From Ferruginibacter sp050611725 (GTDB taxonomy: Bacteria > Bacteroidota > Bacteroidia > Chitinophagales > Chitinophagaceae), in contig NZ_JBODJB010000001.1 of assembly GCF_050611725.1 (NCBI RefSeq), positions 1,364,001-1,428,000 of the forward strand: a stretch of 64,000 nucleotides of DNA. The letters are read 5' to 3'. Numbering within the stretch: the stretch's first letter is position 1; every line of letters starts with the position of its first letter. Of this stretch, positions 8,907 through 16,663 are shown in pieces. Position numbers and translations under genes: made by a program. The notes below the pieces were generated by a model. The model saw nothing but the letters and a program-made list of their open reading frames with translations, was not told where the DNA came from and searched no databases.

Positions 8907-9029
8907 TGTTGCTCTAATGGTTTTAGTATTTCGAATTTGGCTGACAGAACGCTTTTCAAAGTAGATTCAGTTCATTGTAGTTCACTAAGTCATTAAGTTT
9001 TTTATTTAATTTTTTAAACGTTTTTTACA

Positions 9030-9425
9030 ATGAACATTTATGTTGGAAATCTTAGTTGGTCTATGACTGATGACGATTTATTGAATCTCTTTACTCAATT
9101 TGGCAGCGTTACAAGTGCTAAAATTTTGAAAGACAAAATGAACGGCCGTTCTAAAGGATTCGGTTTTGTTGAAATGGAAGATGATGAAGCAGCTAAAACT
9201 GCTATCTCTAACCTGAACGAAACAGAAGTACAAGGTCGTAAATTGATCGTTAACGAATCTCAACCTCGTCCTGAAGGAAGCGGATTCAAAAAACGCAGCT
9301 TCGGTGGCGGCGGCGGTGGCAGCAGAGGCGGCTACGGCGGCGGTGGAAACAGAGGCGGCGGAGGTTACGGCGGCGGTGGCAGCAGAGGCGGCTACGGCGG
9401 CGGTGGAAGAGACAGAGATTATTAA
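9030..9425 (+). CDS. RNA-binding protein: one RRM domain and a glycine-rich tail
   Basis: A 131-residue protein. Residues 1-80 form one RRM domain: RNP2 is NIYVGNLSW near the start and RNP1 is SKGFGFVEM. Residues 95-131 are a Gly/Arg-rich tail with RGG and GYGGGG repeats, like plant and cyanobacterial glycine-rich RNA-binding proteins. It probably acts as an RNA chaperone. The tail is encoded by a GC-rich direct repeat (9307-9348 and 9367-9408) that differs in one base. The long AT-rich leader could allow regulation by temperature, which is inferred from related cold-induced genes. Confidence 0.9.
   Translation: MNIYVGNLSWSMTDDDLLNLFTQFGSVTSAKILKDKMNGRSKGFGFVEMEDDEAAKTAISNLNETEVQGRKLIVNESQPRPEGSGFKKRSFGGGGGGSRGGYGGGGNRGGGGYGGGGSRGGYGGGGRDRDY
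9307..9408 (+). repeat. Direct repeat inside the glycine-rich tail
   Basis: Two 42-base units 60 bases apart (9307-9348 and 9367-9408) differ only at the first base. Both encode GGGGSRGGYGGGG-type sequence, so the length of the tail may vary by slippage. Confidence 0.8.
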
Positions 9426-9443
9426 TCAACAACTCTTTTCATA

Positions 9444-9477
9444 AAAAAAGTCCTTCACTATTGTGGAGGACTTTTTT
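9444..9477. terminator. Terminator between convergent genes
   Basis: AAGTCCTTCAC (9448-9458) pairs with GTGGAGGACTT (9463-9473) with one G-T wobble, around the loop TATT. Poly-A precedes and poly-T follows, so it can work for both the RRM gene and the opposing subtilase gene. Confidence 0.88.
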
Positions 9478-9485
9478 ATTTTAGG

Positions 9486-9556
9486 CTTCAAGCTACAAGG
9501 GAAAAGCATACAGGTTGTAGCTTTTTTGCTTGTCCCTTGAAACTTGAAACTTGCCG
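9486..9556. repeat. Dispersed repeat family E, copy 2
   Basis: Contains AAGCTACAA, its inverted partner TTGTAGCTT about 20 bases on, the core GCTTGTCCCTTG (9528-9539) and GAAACTTGAAACTTGC. It lies between the terminator and the stop codon of the subtilase gene. Confidence 0.6.
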
Positions 9557-9561
9557 CTGCT

Positions 9562-10950
9562 TTAAAACCCACTTACATTCAATCTTCCGTTGCTTACACA
9601 TTTACCGTTTAAGGACGGTGTAGGACTGGCACTACTTAAGATGGCTGCTTTAATTTGCGCTGCAGTTGCAGTTGGGTGCGTTGATTTATACAATGCTACA
9701 GCACCCGTTACATGTGGTGTTGCCATTGATGTTCCACTATACGATTCATATAAATTATATGCAGTTGTAGAATAAATAGCGCTACCGGGGGCTCCGATAT
9801 CTACCGTTGTTGCTCCGTAATTTGAAAAAGATGATTTAGTCCCCGATGAAGTAATAGCTGCCACTGCAAGTACATTGCTCTGCGTATAATTAGATGGATA
9901 ATTTGCCACAGCATCATTATTGTCGCCTACTCCATCACTTCCTCCATTTCCGGCTGCCGCAACGAATAGAATATCTGCTGTATTGGCTCTGTCAATTGCT
10001 TGCGATAAGGCCGATGAAAATCCGCCGCCACCCCAGGAGTTATTACTTGCAACAATATTAATTCCATGACGAGTTTTTAAATCCGTTAAATAATCAACCG
10101 CTTTAATAGCATTAGCTGTTGTACCTCCGCTGCGACCTAAGAATTTTGCAGAGATGATAGTGATATTCCAGTTCATACCAGCAACGCCTACTGTATTTGC
10201 TTTTGCTCCGATCGTTCCCGATACATGTGTTCCGTGATCATCCAGTTTGCCGGCATTACCGCCATCATATATGCTGTTATCGTTATTGGCAAAATCCCAA
10301 CCATGGGTATCATCTTTATATCCATTGCCATCATTGTCAATTCCATCAACCGGATCAAATGGGTTCGTCCATACCTGACCGTTAAGGTCGGGATGATTGT
10401 ATTGTATGCCTTCATCGATGATGCCAACAGCAACAGTTGCTGAACCTGTATGTCCGGCAGCCCATGCAGTTGCAGCCTGACTACCATAAATATTTGTCGA
10501 ACTCATTCCCCAAAGAGAGCCGTTAGTAAAATATGGATCCGTTGAAGCCGCGTCATAAGTATAAACATAATTAGGTTCGGCAAATTCTATTTCTCCAAAG
10601 CCACGCAGTTTACTCACTGCCTGCAATACATCCAATGGAGTATGTACAATGAAAATGCCTTCATTGTCGCCGGCACGTAACATTGCTTTGGTTAAAATTT
10701 TTTCGGCAACCTGTCCGCTAACATTTGCCAATGCATTGGCACGTCCCGGAGCATTCGCTCCCGGTTTAAATTTTACAATAAGTTCATTGGGAATGTGTGC
10801 TCGTACATCAGCCGGTGTCGTCGGACGGTTTGCTGAAGCAACTATTGAATTATTTTCTGAGAGATCTTTTTTACATCCGGTAAATAATAGCAAAAGAGCA
10901 ATCGCAACAACTTTATCGCTGTTGAAGAAGTTACTTAACAGTAGTTTCAT
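9562..10950 (-). CDS. S8 family serine peptidase (subtilase), predicted lipoprotein
   Basis: A 462-residue protein. The N-terminus has a lipoprotein signal ending LLFTGC (Cys26). Residues 50-130 form a propeptide of the fervidolysin/I9 type (IPNELIVKFKPG to AEPNYVY). The catalytic triad is visible: Asp179 in VGIIDEGI, His239 in DDHGTHVSGT and Ser408 in YSGTSMATPHVTG, with the oxyanion Asn in AAAGNGG. It is probably an envelope-anchored protease with broad specificity. It ends shortly after the catalytic domain and lacks a type A sorting domain. The ATG at 10950 gives the shortest sensible signal peptide. Confidence 0.9.
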   Translation of the reverse strand: MKLLLSNFFNSDKVVAIALLLLFTGCKKDLSENNSIVASANRPTTPADVRAHIPNELIVKFKPGANAPGRANALANVSGQVAEKILTKAMLRAGDNEGIFIVHTPLDVLQAVSKLRGFGEIEFAEPNYVYTYDAASTDPYFTNGSLWGMSSTNIYGSQAATAWAAGHTGSATVAVGIIDEGIQYNHPDLNGQVWTNPFDPVDGIDNDGNGYKDDTHGWDFANNDNSIYDGGNAGKLDDHGTHVSGTIGAKANTVGVAGMNWNITIISAKFLGRSGGTTANAIKAVDYLTDLKTRHGINIVASNNSWGGGGFSSALSQAIDRANTADILFVAAAGNGGSDGVGDNNDAVANYPSNYTQSNVLAVAAITSSGTKSSFSNYGATTVDIGAPGSAIYSTTAYNLYESYSGTSMATPHVTGAVALYKSTHPTATAAQIKAAILSSASPTPSLNGKCVSNGRLNVSGF

Positions 10951-11061
10951 GATGATTCAGTTTAGAAAGTAAATATAATATTTAAAAAAATGAAATACTA
11001 TATCATTTTTTATAAACCGAGGTGAAACGTCTTTAGAAGACAGGAGGAGTTGATTGGCTAT

Positions 11062-11535
11062 TTATTTCAGTAGACCTAAATCAGGCTGAGCATATTTATA
11101 CACCTTAAAGTACATGGTGGTTTTGGTTTGATGAACCCCTTCGATTTTCGCAAGATCATCGATAAATCTAACCAAATGATCATTGTCACGGCACATAACA
11201 TCTACTTCAAGATCATAATCACCGGAAGTCATAGCAAGAAAACTCACTTCCGGCATTTTTAATATTTTTTGAGCTATTTTTTCGTTTAGACTAGCTGGTC
11301 TTACAAAAACCGCAATATGTGCATAGGCATGAAAACCAACGTTTTCAGGGTTCACACGGCCAACAATATTAATGGTCCCGTCCTCGATCAACTTATTAAA
11401 TCTTGTCCTAATGGTACCTATCGAAACCTTTAATTTTTCGGCAATTACAGTAAAAGACATTCTTCCGTCCTGCTGCAAATAGGACAAAATTGCAAAGTCT
11501 AAGTCATCTAATTTAGGGGTGTCATTTTTTTCCAT
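11062..11535 (-). CDS. Lrp/AsnC family transcriptional regulator
   Basis: A 157-residue protein with an N-terminal helix-turn-helix (LDDLDFAILSYLQQDGRMS, then IAEKLKVSIGTIRTRFNKL) and a C-terminal RAM ligand-binding domain (about 75-150, including VMCRDNDHLVRFIDDL). It is divergent from mmsA across a 125-base AT-rich gap, so it is the natural candidate regulator of the pyrimidine locus. The ligand is unknown. Beta-alanine or a pyrimidine intermediate would be logical, but that is inference. Confidence 0.9.
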   Translation of the reverse strand: MEKNDTPKLDDLDFAILSYLQQDGRMSFTVIAEKLKVSIGTIRTRFNKLIEDGTINIVGRVNPENVGFHAYAHIAVFVRPASLNEKIAQKILKMPEVSFLAMTSGDYDLEVDVMCRDNDHLVRFIDDLAKIEGVHQTKTTMYFKVYKYAQPDLGLLK

Positions 11536-11660
11536 GTGCGTAAAGTATAAATTTTTTTTATTAAAAGTAAAAAAAATGCTATAATATTTGATAAAAATGT
11601 ATTATTTTTAATTTTTACAAGATTTTCTACATTATTTTTATTTATTAAAACAAAAAACGA
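11536..11660. promoter_or_regulatory. Divergent control region between the Lrp-like gene and mmsA
   Basis: An extremely AT-rich stretch of 125 bases. TATAATATTTG and the downstream TGTATTATTTT near 11578-11608 form a loose inverted repeat, the kind of site bound by Lrp proteins. The assignment as an operator is inference. Confidence 0.4.
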
Positions 11661-13118
11661 ATGAAATATCCAGCCATCCAAAATTTTATCGGCGGAAAGA
11701 TAACAAAAGTAAGCACAGATAAAAAATTAGATGTTATTTCTCCTGTCGACGGTACGCTTTTATCTACCGTTCCGATGAGTTCAACTACTGATCTAAACGA
11801 AGCTGTAAATGCTGCAAAAAAGGCATTCCCAATATGGAGTAAAACTCCCATCAAAGATAGAGTGCAAGTATTTTTTAAGTATAAAACACTATTAGAAAAA
11901 AACTTAAAAGAGTTAGCAGAGTTGTGCAGCGAAGAGAACGGAAAAACGTGTAGTGAATCTGTTGCTGAAATAGAAAAATGCATTGAGTTAACAGAGTTTG
12001 CAACATCATTACCGCAATTAGTACAAGGTGAAATATTAGAAGTGAGCAGAGGTGTTGAGTGTAGAACAGAACATGTGCCTTTGGGTGTAGTTGCTTCTAT
12101 TGTTCCATTCAATTTTCCAAGCATGGTTCCTAACTGGACATTACCGAATGCAATAGCATTGGGTAATTGCATGATCATGAAGCCCTCAGAAAAAGTGCCT
12201 TTAAGCTGCGGAAGAATTGCGGAATTATTAAAAGAAGCAGGCTTGCCTGATGGTGTATTTAATATTGTTCATGGTGATGTTGAAATTGTAAATGCAATTT
12301 GCGATCATCCGGATATTGAAGCAGTATCATTTGTTGGAAGTACAAAAATTGCGAAGATCGTTTATCAAAGAGCAACGAATAACCTTAAACGTTGTTTGGC
12401 ACTAGGTGGTGCAAAAAATCACTTAATGGTTTTACCTGATGCAAAAGTTGATATGACTGCAACAAATGTTGTTGCAAGTATGTCTGGTTGTGCAGGTCAG
12501 CGTTGTATGGCAGCAAGTGCTATGGTGGGTGTTGGTAATGTAGATGAGATCATCAATAAAATTTGTGAAGAAGCAAGAAAAATTATTCCAGGTAAAAACC
12601 TTGGAGCAGTTATCAATAAAGCATCTCAGGAAAGAATTGAACAATACATCGGCGAAGCAGAAAAACAAGGCGCTAAGATATTAGTGGATGGAAGAAACGC
12701 TGTTGTTGAAGGAAAAGAAAAAGGCTCTTATGTAGGTCCTACCGTAATCGATCATGTAACACCGGATATGAGCGTTGCAACCGAAGAGATATTTGGTCCG
12801 GTTATCAGTATCATGCGTGCAAATACCTTGGAAGAAGCGTTAAAAATTGAAAACGCCAATCCTTATGGTAATGCTGCTGCGGTGTTTACACAAAGTGGCG
12901 CTGCTGCAAGATATGTAATGGATCATGCAAGTGCTGGAATGATCGGCGTTAATGTAGGTGTGCCTGTGCCTCGTGAACCATTCAGTTTCGGTGGATGGAA
13001 CGAAAGTAAATTTGGTGTTGGTGATATCACCGGTAAAAGTTCTATTGAATTCTGGACCAAGTTGAAAAAATCAACTACTAAATGGAACCCGGAAGCTGGG
13101 GTGAACTGGATGAGCTAA
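11661..13118 (+). CDS. mmsA: CoA-acylating (methyl)malonate-semialdehyde dehydrogenase
   Basis: A 485-residue aldehyde dehydrogenase. The catalytic Cys282 lies in SGCAGQRCMAAS, the signature of the CoA-dependent MmsA branch, and the conserved Asn151 is in VPFNFPSMVP. MmsA turns malonate semialdehyde into acetyl-CoA and CO2, and methylmalonate semialdehyde into propionyl-CoA. As the first gene after the divergent Lrp-like regulator, followed by an aminotransferase, it supplies the last step of reductive uracil or thymine breakdown. Elsewhere the same enzyme serves valine or inositol breakdown; no genes for those lie here. Confidence 0.92.
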   Translation: MKYPAIQNFIGGKITKVSTDKKLDVISPVDGTLLSTVPMSSTTDLNEAVNAAKKAFPIWSKTPIKDRVQVFFKYKTLLEKNLKELAELCSEENGKTCSESVAEIEKCIELTEFATSLPQLVQGEILEVSRGVECRTEHVPLGVVASIVPFNFPSMVPNWTLPNAIALGNCMIMKPSEKVPLSCGRIAELLKEAGLPDGVFNIVHGDVEIVNAICDHPDIEAVSFVGSTKIAKIVYQRATNNLKRCLALGGAKNHLMVLPDAKVDMTATNVVASMSGCAGQRCMAASAMVGVGNVDEIINKICEEARKIIPGKNLGAVINKASQERIEQYIGEAEKQGAKILVDGRNAVVEGKEKGSYVGPTVIDHVTPDMSVATEEIFGPVISIMRANTLEEALKIENANPYGNAAAVFTQSGAAARYVMDHASAGMIGVNVGVPVPREPFSFGGWNESKFGVGDITGKSSIEFWTKLKKSTTKWNPEAGVNWMS

Positions 13119-13142
13119 CCCCTGTCCTCTAAAGGGGGACTT
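13118..13142. repeat. Repeat family A element after mmsA
   Basis: ACCCCTGTCCTCTAAAGGGG followed by GGACTT. It is a weak palindrome starting at the last base of the mmsA stop codon. Related elements occur at 18836, 19734, 19833, 21202 and 21304. Confidence 0.6.
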
Positions 13143-13237
13143 AGGTTGTTAGTTTATTAGAGAATCGAATCATAGTAAAAGTGGTAAGTGTATAATTTTT
13201 GGCTGACTAGCTAGCATTGGTTTTTCATGGCATCATC

Positions 13238-13275
13238 GTTGTGTCACTCACTTGTACCGCATACCAATATTGAAC
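13238..13275. repeat. Repeat family C, copy 1
   Basis: A 38-base sequence beginning GTTGTGTCACTCACTTGTAC and ending CATACCAATATTGAAC. It recurs at 22646-22683 with one base changed. It lies just upstream of the aminotransferase and creates a false N-terminal extension of that reading frame. Confidence 0.8.
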
Positions 13276-13304
13276 ATTTAACTTGTAACATAATAACTAG
13301 TAAC

Positions 13305-14648
13305 ATGAGCACTCAAACATTATCAGAAACAGCTGAAATAGTTCAAAACAGTATGGACTATACTTTGTTTAGCTGGAGCAAACAAAAAGGTCATAACCCA
13401 ATAGCAGTAGAAAGAGCAGAAGGCGTTTATTTATATGATTACGATGGAAAAAAGTATATCGATTTTTCCAGCGGATTGATCAACATGAATATTGGTCATG
13501 GTAATCAGCGTATAACCGAAGCCGTTGTAAGGCAAATGCAAGAGGTTTCTTATGTTACACCATCGTGTGTTACAAAAGTTCGTGGAGAATTAGGAAAGAA
13601 ATTAGCAGAGATCTGTCCGGGTGATCTGAATAAATCTTTCTTTACTTTATGTGGAGCAACATCAATAGAAAACGGAATTAAATTAGCAAGACTATACACG
13701 GGCAAACATAAAATATTAACCCGTTATCAATCTTATCATGGAGCTACAATGGGTGTTATTTCCGCAGGAGGCGATCCTCGTAAATTACCTGTTGATTCAC
13801 AACAAGCTCCAAACTTTGTACACTTCGATCTGCCTAATTTATATCGTTGGGAGTATGGCGAAGAAAATTTATTAAAAGAAGCCGTTGCACAATTCGAACG
13901 TATGATTGCATATGAAGGTCCTGGAAATATTGCTGCTGTTGTGTTAGAAGGTGAGTCCGGAACTTCAGGTTGTTTACAATATCCAAAAGGATATTTAAAG
14001 GCTGTAAGAGAAATTACTCAGAAGAACGGCATTTTAATGATCATGGATGAAGTAATGAGTGGCTTTGGTAGAACTGGTCAATGGTTTGGTTTCCAAAATC
14101 ATGGTATTGTTCCGGATATGATCGCAATGGCGAAAGGAATGACCTGCGGTTATTTGCCATTCGGTTGTTTACAGGTAAGCGATAAAATTGCTGCTAAGTA
14201 TGATGATCAAATGTTAGCATTAGGTTTAACGTATTCTGCACACCCTGTTTGTTGTGCTGCTGCATTAGAAACTCTAAAAATTTACGAAGAAGATAACCTG
14301 ATAGAAAATGCAAGAAACATGGGTAAATACATGGAGCAGCAGGTTGAAAAATTAAAAGCAAAACATCCTTCAATAGGCGATTTTAGAAATACAGGATTAT
14401 TAGGTTGTATTGAATTAGTGAAGAACAGAACAACCAAAGAACCAATGGCTCCATTCAATGCAAAGCCTGATGAGATGGCGGTGATGAATAAAGTAGCTGC
14501 AAAAATTAAAGAGTTAGGCATGTATACGTTTGTACGTTGGGGCTTCATATTTTGTGCGCCACCGTTGACCGTTACTAAAGAGCAAATTGACGAAGGGTTA
14601 GCAATAATTTCTGAGGCAATTGCAATTGCTGATGAAGCTGTGATTTAG
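13305..14648 (+). CDS. Class III aminotransferase, probable beta-alanine aminotransferase
   Basis: A 447-residue PLP enzyme. Asp248 in LMIMDEVMSGFGRTG binds the cofactor nitrogen, and Lys277 in DMIAMAKGMTCGYLPFG is the Schiff-base lysine. It probably moves the amino group of beta-alanine (or 3-aminoisobutyrate) to pyruvate or 2-oxoglutarate, giving the substrate of the upstream MmsA. The longer reading frame from ATG 13227 would add 26 residues encoded by the family C repeat, so the ATG at 13305 (MSTQTLSETAEIV) is preferred. The substrate is inferred from the neighbours. Confidence 0.88.
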   Translation: MSTQTLSETAEIVQNSMDYTLFSWSKQKGHNPIAVERAEGVYLYDYDGKKYIDFSSGLINMNIGHGNQRITEAVVRQMQEVSYVTPSCVTKVRGELGKKLAEICPGDLNKSFFTLCGATSIENGIKLARLYTGKHKILTRYQSYHGATMGVISAGGDPRKLPVDSQQAPNFVHFDLPNLYRWEYGEENLLKEAVAQFERMIAYEGPGNIAAVVLEGESGTSGCLQYPKGYLKAVREITQKNGILMIMDEVMSGFGRTGQWFGFQNHGIVPDMIAMAKGMTCGYLPFGCLQVSDKIAAKYDDQMLALGLTYSAHPVCCAAALETLKIYEEDNLIENARNMGKYMEQQVEKLKAKHPSIGDFRNTGLLGCIELVKNRTTKEPMAPFNAKPDEMAVMNKVAAKIKELGMYTFVRWGFIFCAPPLTVTKEQIDEGLAIISEAIAIADEAVI

Positions 14649-14735
14649 AACACGGATGACACGGATTGGATGGATCAACACTGGTCTATTTATAAAAATC
14701 CGTGAACATCTATCTAGTCCGTGTCATCCGTGTTC
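14648..14735. repeat. Repeat family B, inverted pair
   Basis: GAACACGGATGACACGGA (14648-14665, overlapping the aminotransferase stop) and its exact reverse complement TCCGTGTCATCCGTGTTC (14718-14735) enclose 52 bases. A third exact copy of the second arm lies at 15181-15198, and a diverged pair at 42957-43036. Confidence 0.88.
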
Positions 14736-14811
14736 GACAAAAAAATCCGATATGTAACACGAAGAATTAACTGAGAAAATCATAAAGGCATTTTATAAAG
14801 TTTACAATACT

Positions 14812-15135
14812 TTGGGTTTTGGCTTTTTAGAAAAGGTTTATCAAAACGCTTTGTTTTATGAATTGGTTGAAGCCGGATTAATTGTTGAAAGACAAAAACA
14901 AATTAAAGTTTATTATTTTAGTAAGAATATCGGGGAGTATTATGCGGATTTAGTTGTAGATGATTTAGTGATTCTTGAATTAAAGGCGCATGAATGTTTA
15001 TTAGTGGAACATGAAAACCAACTGGTGAATTATTTAAAAGCAACGGATAGGGAAGTTGGATTACTTTTAAATTTTGGAAAGAAACCAGAAATACGCAGAA
15101 AAATATTTGACAACGATAAAAAACTACTGCTGTGA
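14812..15135 (+). CDS. GxxExxY family protein with an unusual or lost start
   Basis: The frame encodes a typical GxxExxY protein (LGFGFLEKVYQNAL, then GEYYADLVVDDLVILELKA and LKATDREVGLLLNFG). TTG at 14812 is the first standard start codon. However, the conserved N-terminus HEELTEKIIKAFYKVYNT continues upstream in the same frame to base 14758, and is preceded by TAA (14755-14757) and directly before that by ATG (14752-14754). The only ATG is thus followed at once by a stop codon. Either a rare start is used or the gene is damaged. The family function is unknown; the fold resembles PD-(D/E)XK proteins. It lies between family B repeats. Confidence 0.75.
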   Translation: MGFGFLEKVYQNALFYELVEAGLIVERQKQIKVYYFSKNIGEYYADLVVDDLVILELKAHECLLVEHENQLVNYLKATDREVGLLLNFGKKPEIRRKIFDNDKKLLL

Positions 15136-15180
15136 TACAATAGAAATATTAAAATGAAAGATCCATTTTAATCCGTTCTA

Positions 15181-15198
15181 TCCGTGTCATCCGTGTTC
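15181..15198. repeat. Repeat family B, single arm
   Basis: TCCGTGTCATCCGTGTTC, identical to 14718-14735. Together with the inverted pair it brackets the GxxExxY gene. It ends nine bases before the transporter start. Confidence 0.88.
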
Positions 15199-15206
15199 CA
15201 AAAAAA

Positions 15207-16634
15207 ATGATAGAATCATCTTCTTTATACAACGAAGACCTGGCACCTGTTTTACCTAACGAGCGTAAATGGGGCACGTGGAATTATGCGGCGTTATGGA
15301 TAAGCATGAGCTTATGTATTCCAACTTATATGTTGGCAAGTTCCCTGATTGAAGGAGGAATGAATTGGTGGCAATCCATCCTCACAATTTTCATTGCAAA
15401 TACGATCGTTTTAATTCCCATGATCTTGAATGGCCATGCAGGCGCTAAGTACGGAATACCATTTCCTGTTTTAGCTAGAGCAAGTTTTGGAACAAGCGGA
15501 GCAAATATTCCTGCAATACTAAGAGCAATTGTTGCCTGCGGTTGGTTCGGTATTCAAACATGGATCGGAGGTAAAGCAATTTACTATTTAATAAGAGTGT
15601 GGTTTCCATCAATGTCTGAGACTTTGATCAGTGGCGCATTTCCGCATGCTGTTCCATTTGCATGTTTCCTTGCTTTCTGGGCTTTGAATATGTTGGTCGT
15701 TTACCTTGGGGTAGAAAGCATTAGAAAATTATTAGTATTCAAAGCTTTCTTTTTACCATTAGCGGCATTAGCATTATTGTTATGGGCAATTTCAGCGGCA
15801 GATGGCTTGGGTGCAATTTTAAGTCAACCTTCAAGATTCGCAGACACAGGTTCTTTCTTCAAATTTTTTTTTCCTGCATTGACAGGCATGGTTGGCTTTT
15901 GGGCAACACTCTCTTTAAATATTCCTGACTTTACACGTTATGCAAAAAGTCAGAAAGCGCAAATAAACGGACAGGCATTAGGCTTACCAACATCAATGAC
16001 GTTCTTTGCTTTTGTTGGTGTCGTTGTAACTTCTGCAACTACAATTGTATTCGGTACAACTATTTGGGATCCTGTTGTGCTTGCCGGAAAATTTGAAAGT
16101 AAAGTAGTGGTAAGTTTTGCAATGATCGCTATTGCCATATCTACCTTAGCAACAAATATTGCAGCAAATATTGTTAGTCCTGCAAATGATTTTGCAAACC
16201 TTGCACCCAAGAAGATCAATTTTACAATGGGTGGTTTTATTACCGGCATTATAGGTTTGCTCATCTTCCCATGGAAATTAGCGGAAGATCCAAGCGGATA
16301 TATTTTTACATGGTTGGTTGGTTACTCAAGTTTATTGGGTCCAATAGGTGGCATCATGATCGCTGATTATTATTTTATAAAAAAGCAACAATTAGATGTT
16401 GATGATCTCTATAATCCAAAAGGCAGATACAGTTTTTCAAGTGGGTTTAATCGAAATGCAGTGATAGCTTTGTTGGTAGGTATTTTACCAAATGTGCCTG
16501 GGTTTTTATTGCAGATAAAAGTTATATCTGCTACAGCTTTTCCAGAATGGATTTCTCATTTATATAGTTATGCATGGTTCGTAGGATTTTTTGTTAGCGG
16601 AATTGTTTATTTACTGTTGATGAGAAAGAAATAA
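15207..16634 (+). CDS. NCS1 family nucleobase:cation symporter
   Basis: A 475-residue inner-membrane protein with about 12 hydrophobic segments. The family pattern is seen near the start (NERKWGTWNYAALWISMSLC), in YGIPFPVLARASFGTSGANI and ACGWFGIQTWIGGKA, and in LNIPDFTRYAKSQ. NCS1 proteins import uracil, cytosine, hydantoins, allantoin or thiamine with Na+ or H+. Its place between the aminotransferase and dihydropyrimidinase genes points to uracil, thymine or dihydropyrimidine uptake, which is inferred from context. The ATG at 15207 lies nine bases after a family B repeat. Confidence 0.9.
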   Translation: MIESSSLYNEDLAPVLPNERKWGTWNYAALWISMSLCIPTYMLASSLIEGGMNWWQSILTIFIANTIVLIPMILNGHAGAKYGIPFPVLARASFGTSGANIPAILRAIVACGWFGIQTWIGGKAIYYLIRVWFPSMSETLISGAFPHAVPFACFLAFWALNMLVVYLGVESIRKLLVFKAFFLPLAALALLLWAISAADGLGAILSQPSRFADTGSFFKFFFPALTGMVGFWATLSLNIPDFTRYAKSQKAQINGQALGLPTSMTFFAFVGVVVTSATTIVFGTTIWDPVVLAGKFESKVVVSFAMIAIAISTLATNIAANIVSPANDFANLAPKKINFTMGGFITGIIGLLIFPWKLAEDPSGYIFTWLVGYSSLLGPIGGIMIADYYFIKKQQLDVDDLYNPKGRYSFSSGFNRNAVIALLVGILPNVPGFLLQIKVISATAFPEWISHLYSYAWFVGFFVSGIVYLLLMRKK

Positions 16635-16663
16635 TTCGCTAAATTTAATACTCAAAAAAAAAT

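Larger units (their letters stand above)
8687..9029. other. Intergenic region: terminator, repeat and long leader
   Basis: A 343-base gap that holds the rplI terminator, a copy of a dispersed repeat (8740-8865), a promoter (8877-8906) and an AT-rich leader of about 115 bases for the RNA-binding protein gene. No reading frame is credible here. Confidence 0.7.

Noticed and set aside
9300..9420. CRISPR-like regular repeats
   Set aside because: The repeats are in-frame Gly-rich codons of the RRM protein tail, with no unique spacers.
10188..10487. Alternative frames of about 100 codons within the subtilase lipoprotein gene
   Set aside because: Overlap the catalytic domain whose triad is intact; they have no recognisable content.
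11645..12178. Antisense reading frame of 177 codons opposite mmsA
   Set aside because: It lies wholly within a well-supported gene, shows no family motif and is explained by the codon use of mmsA.
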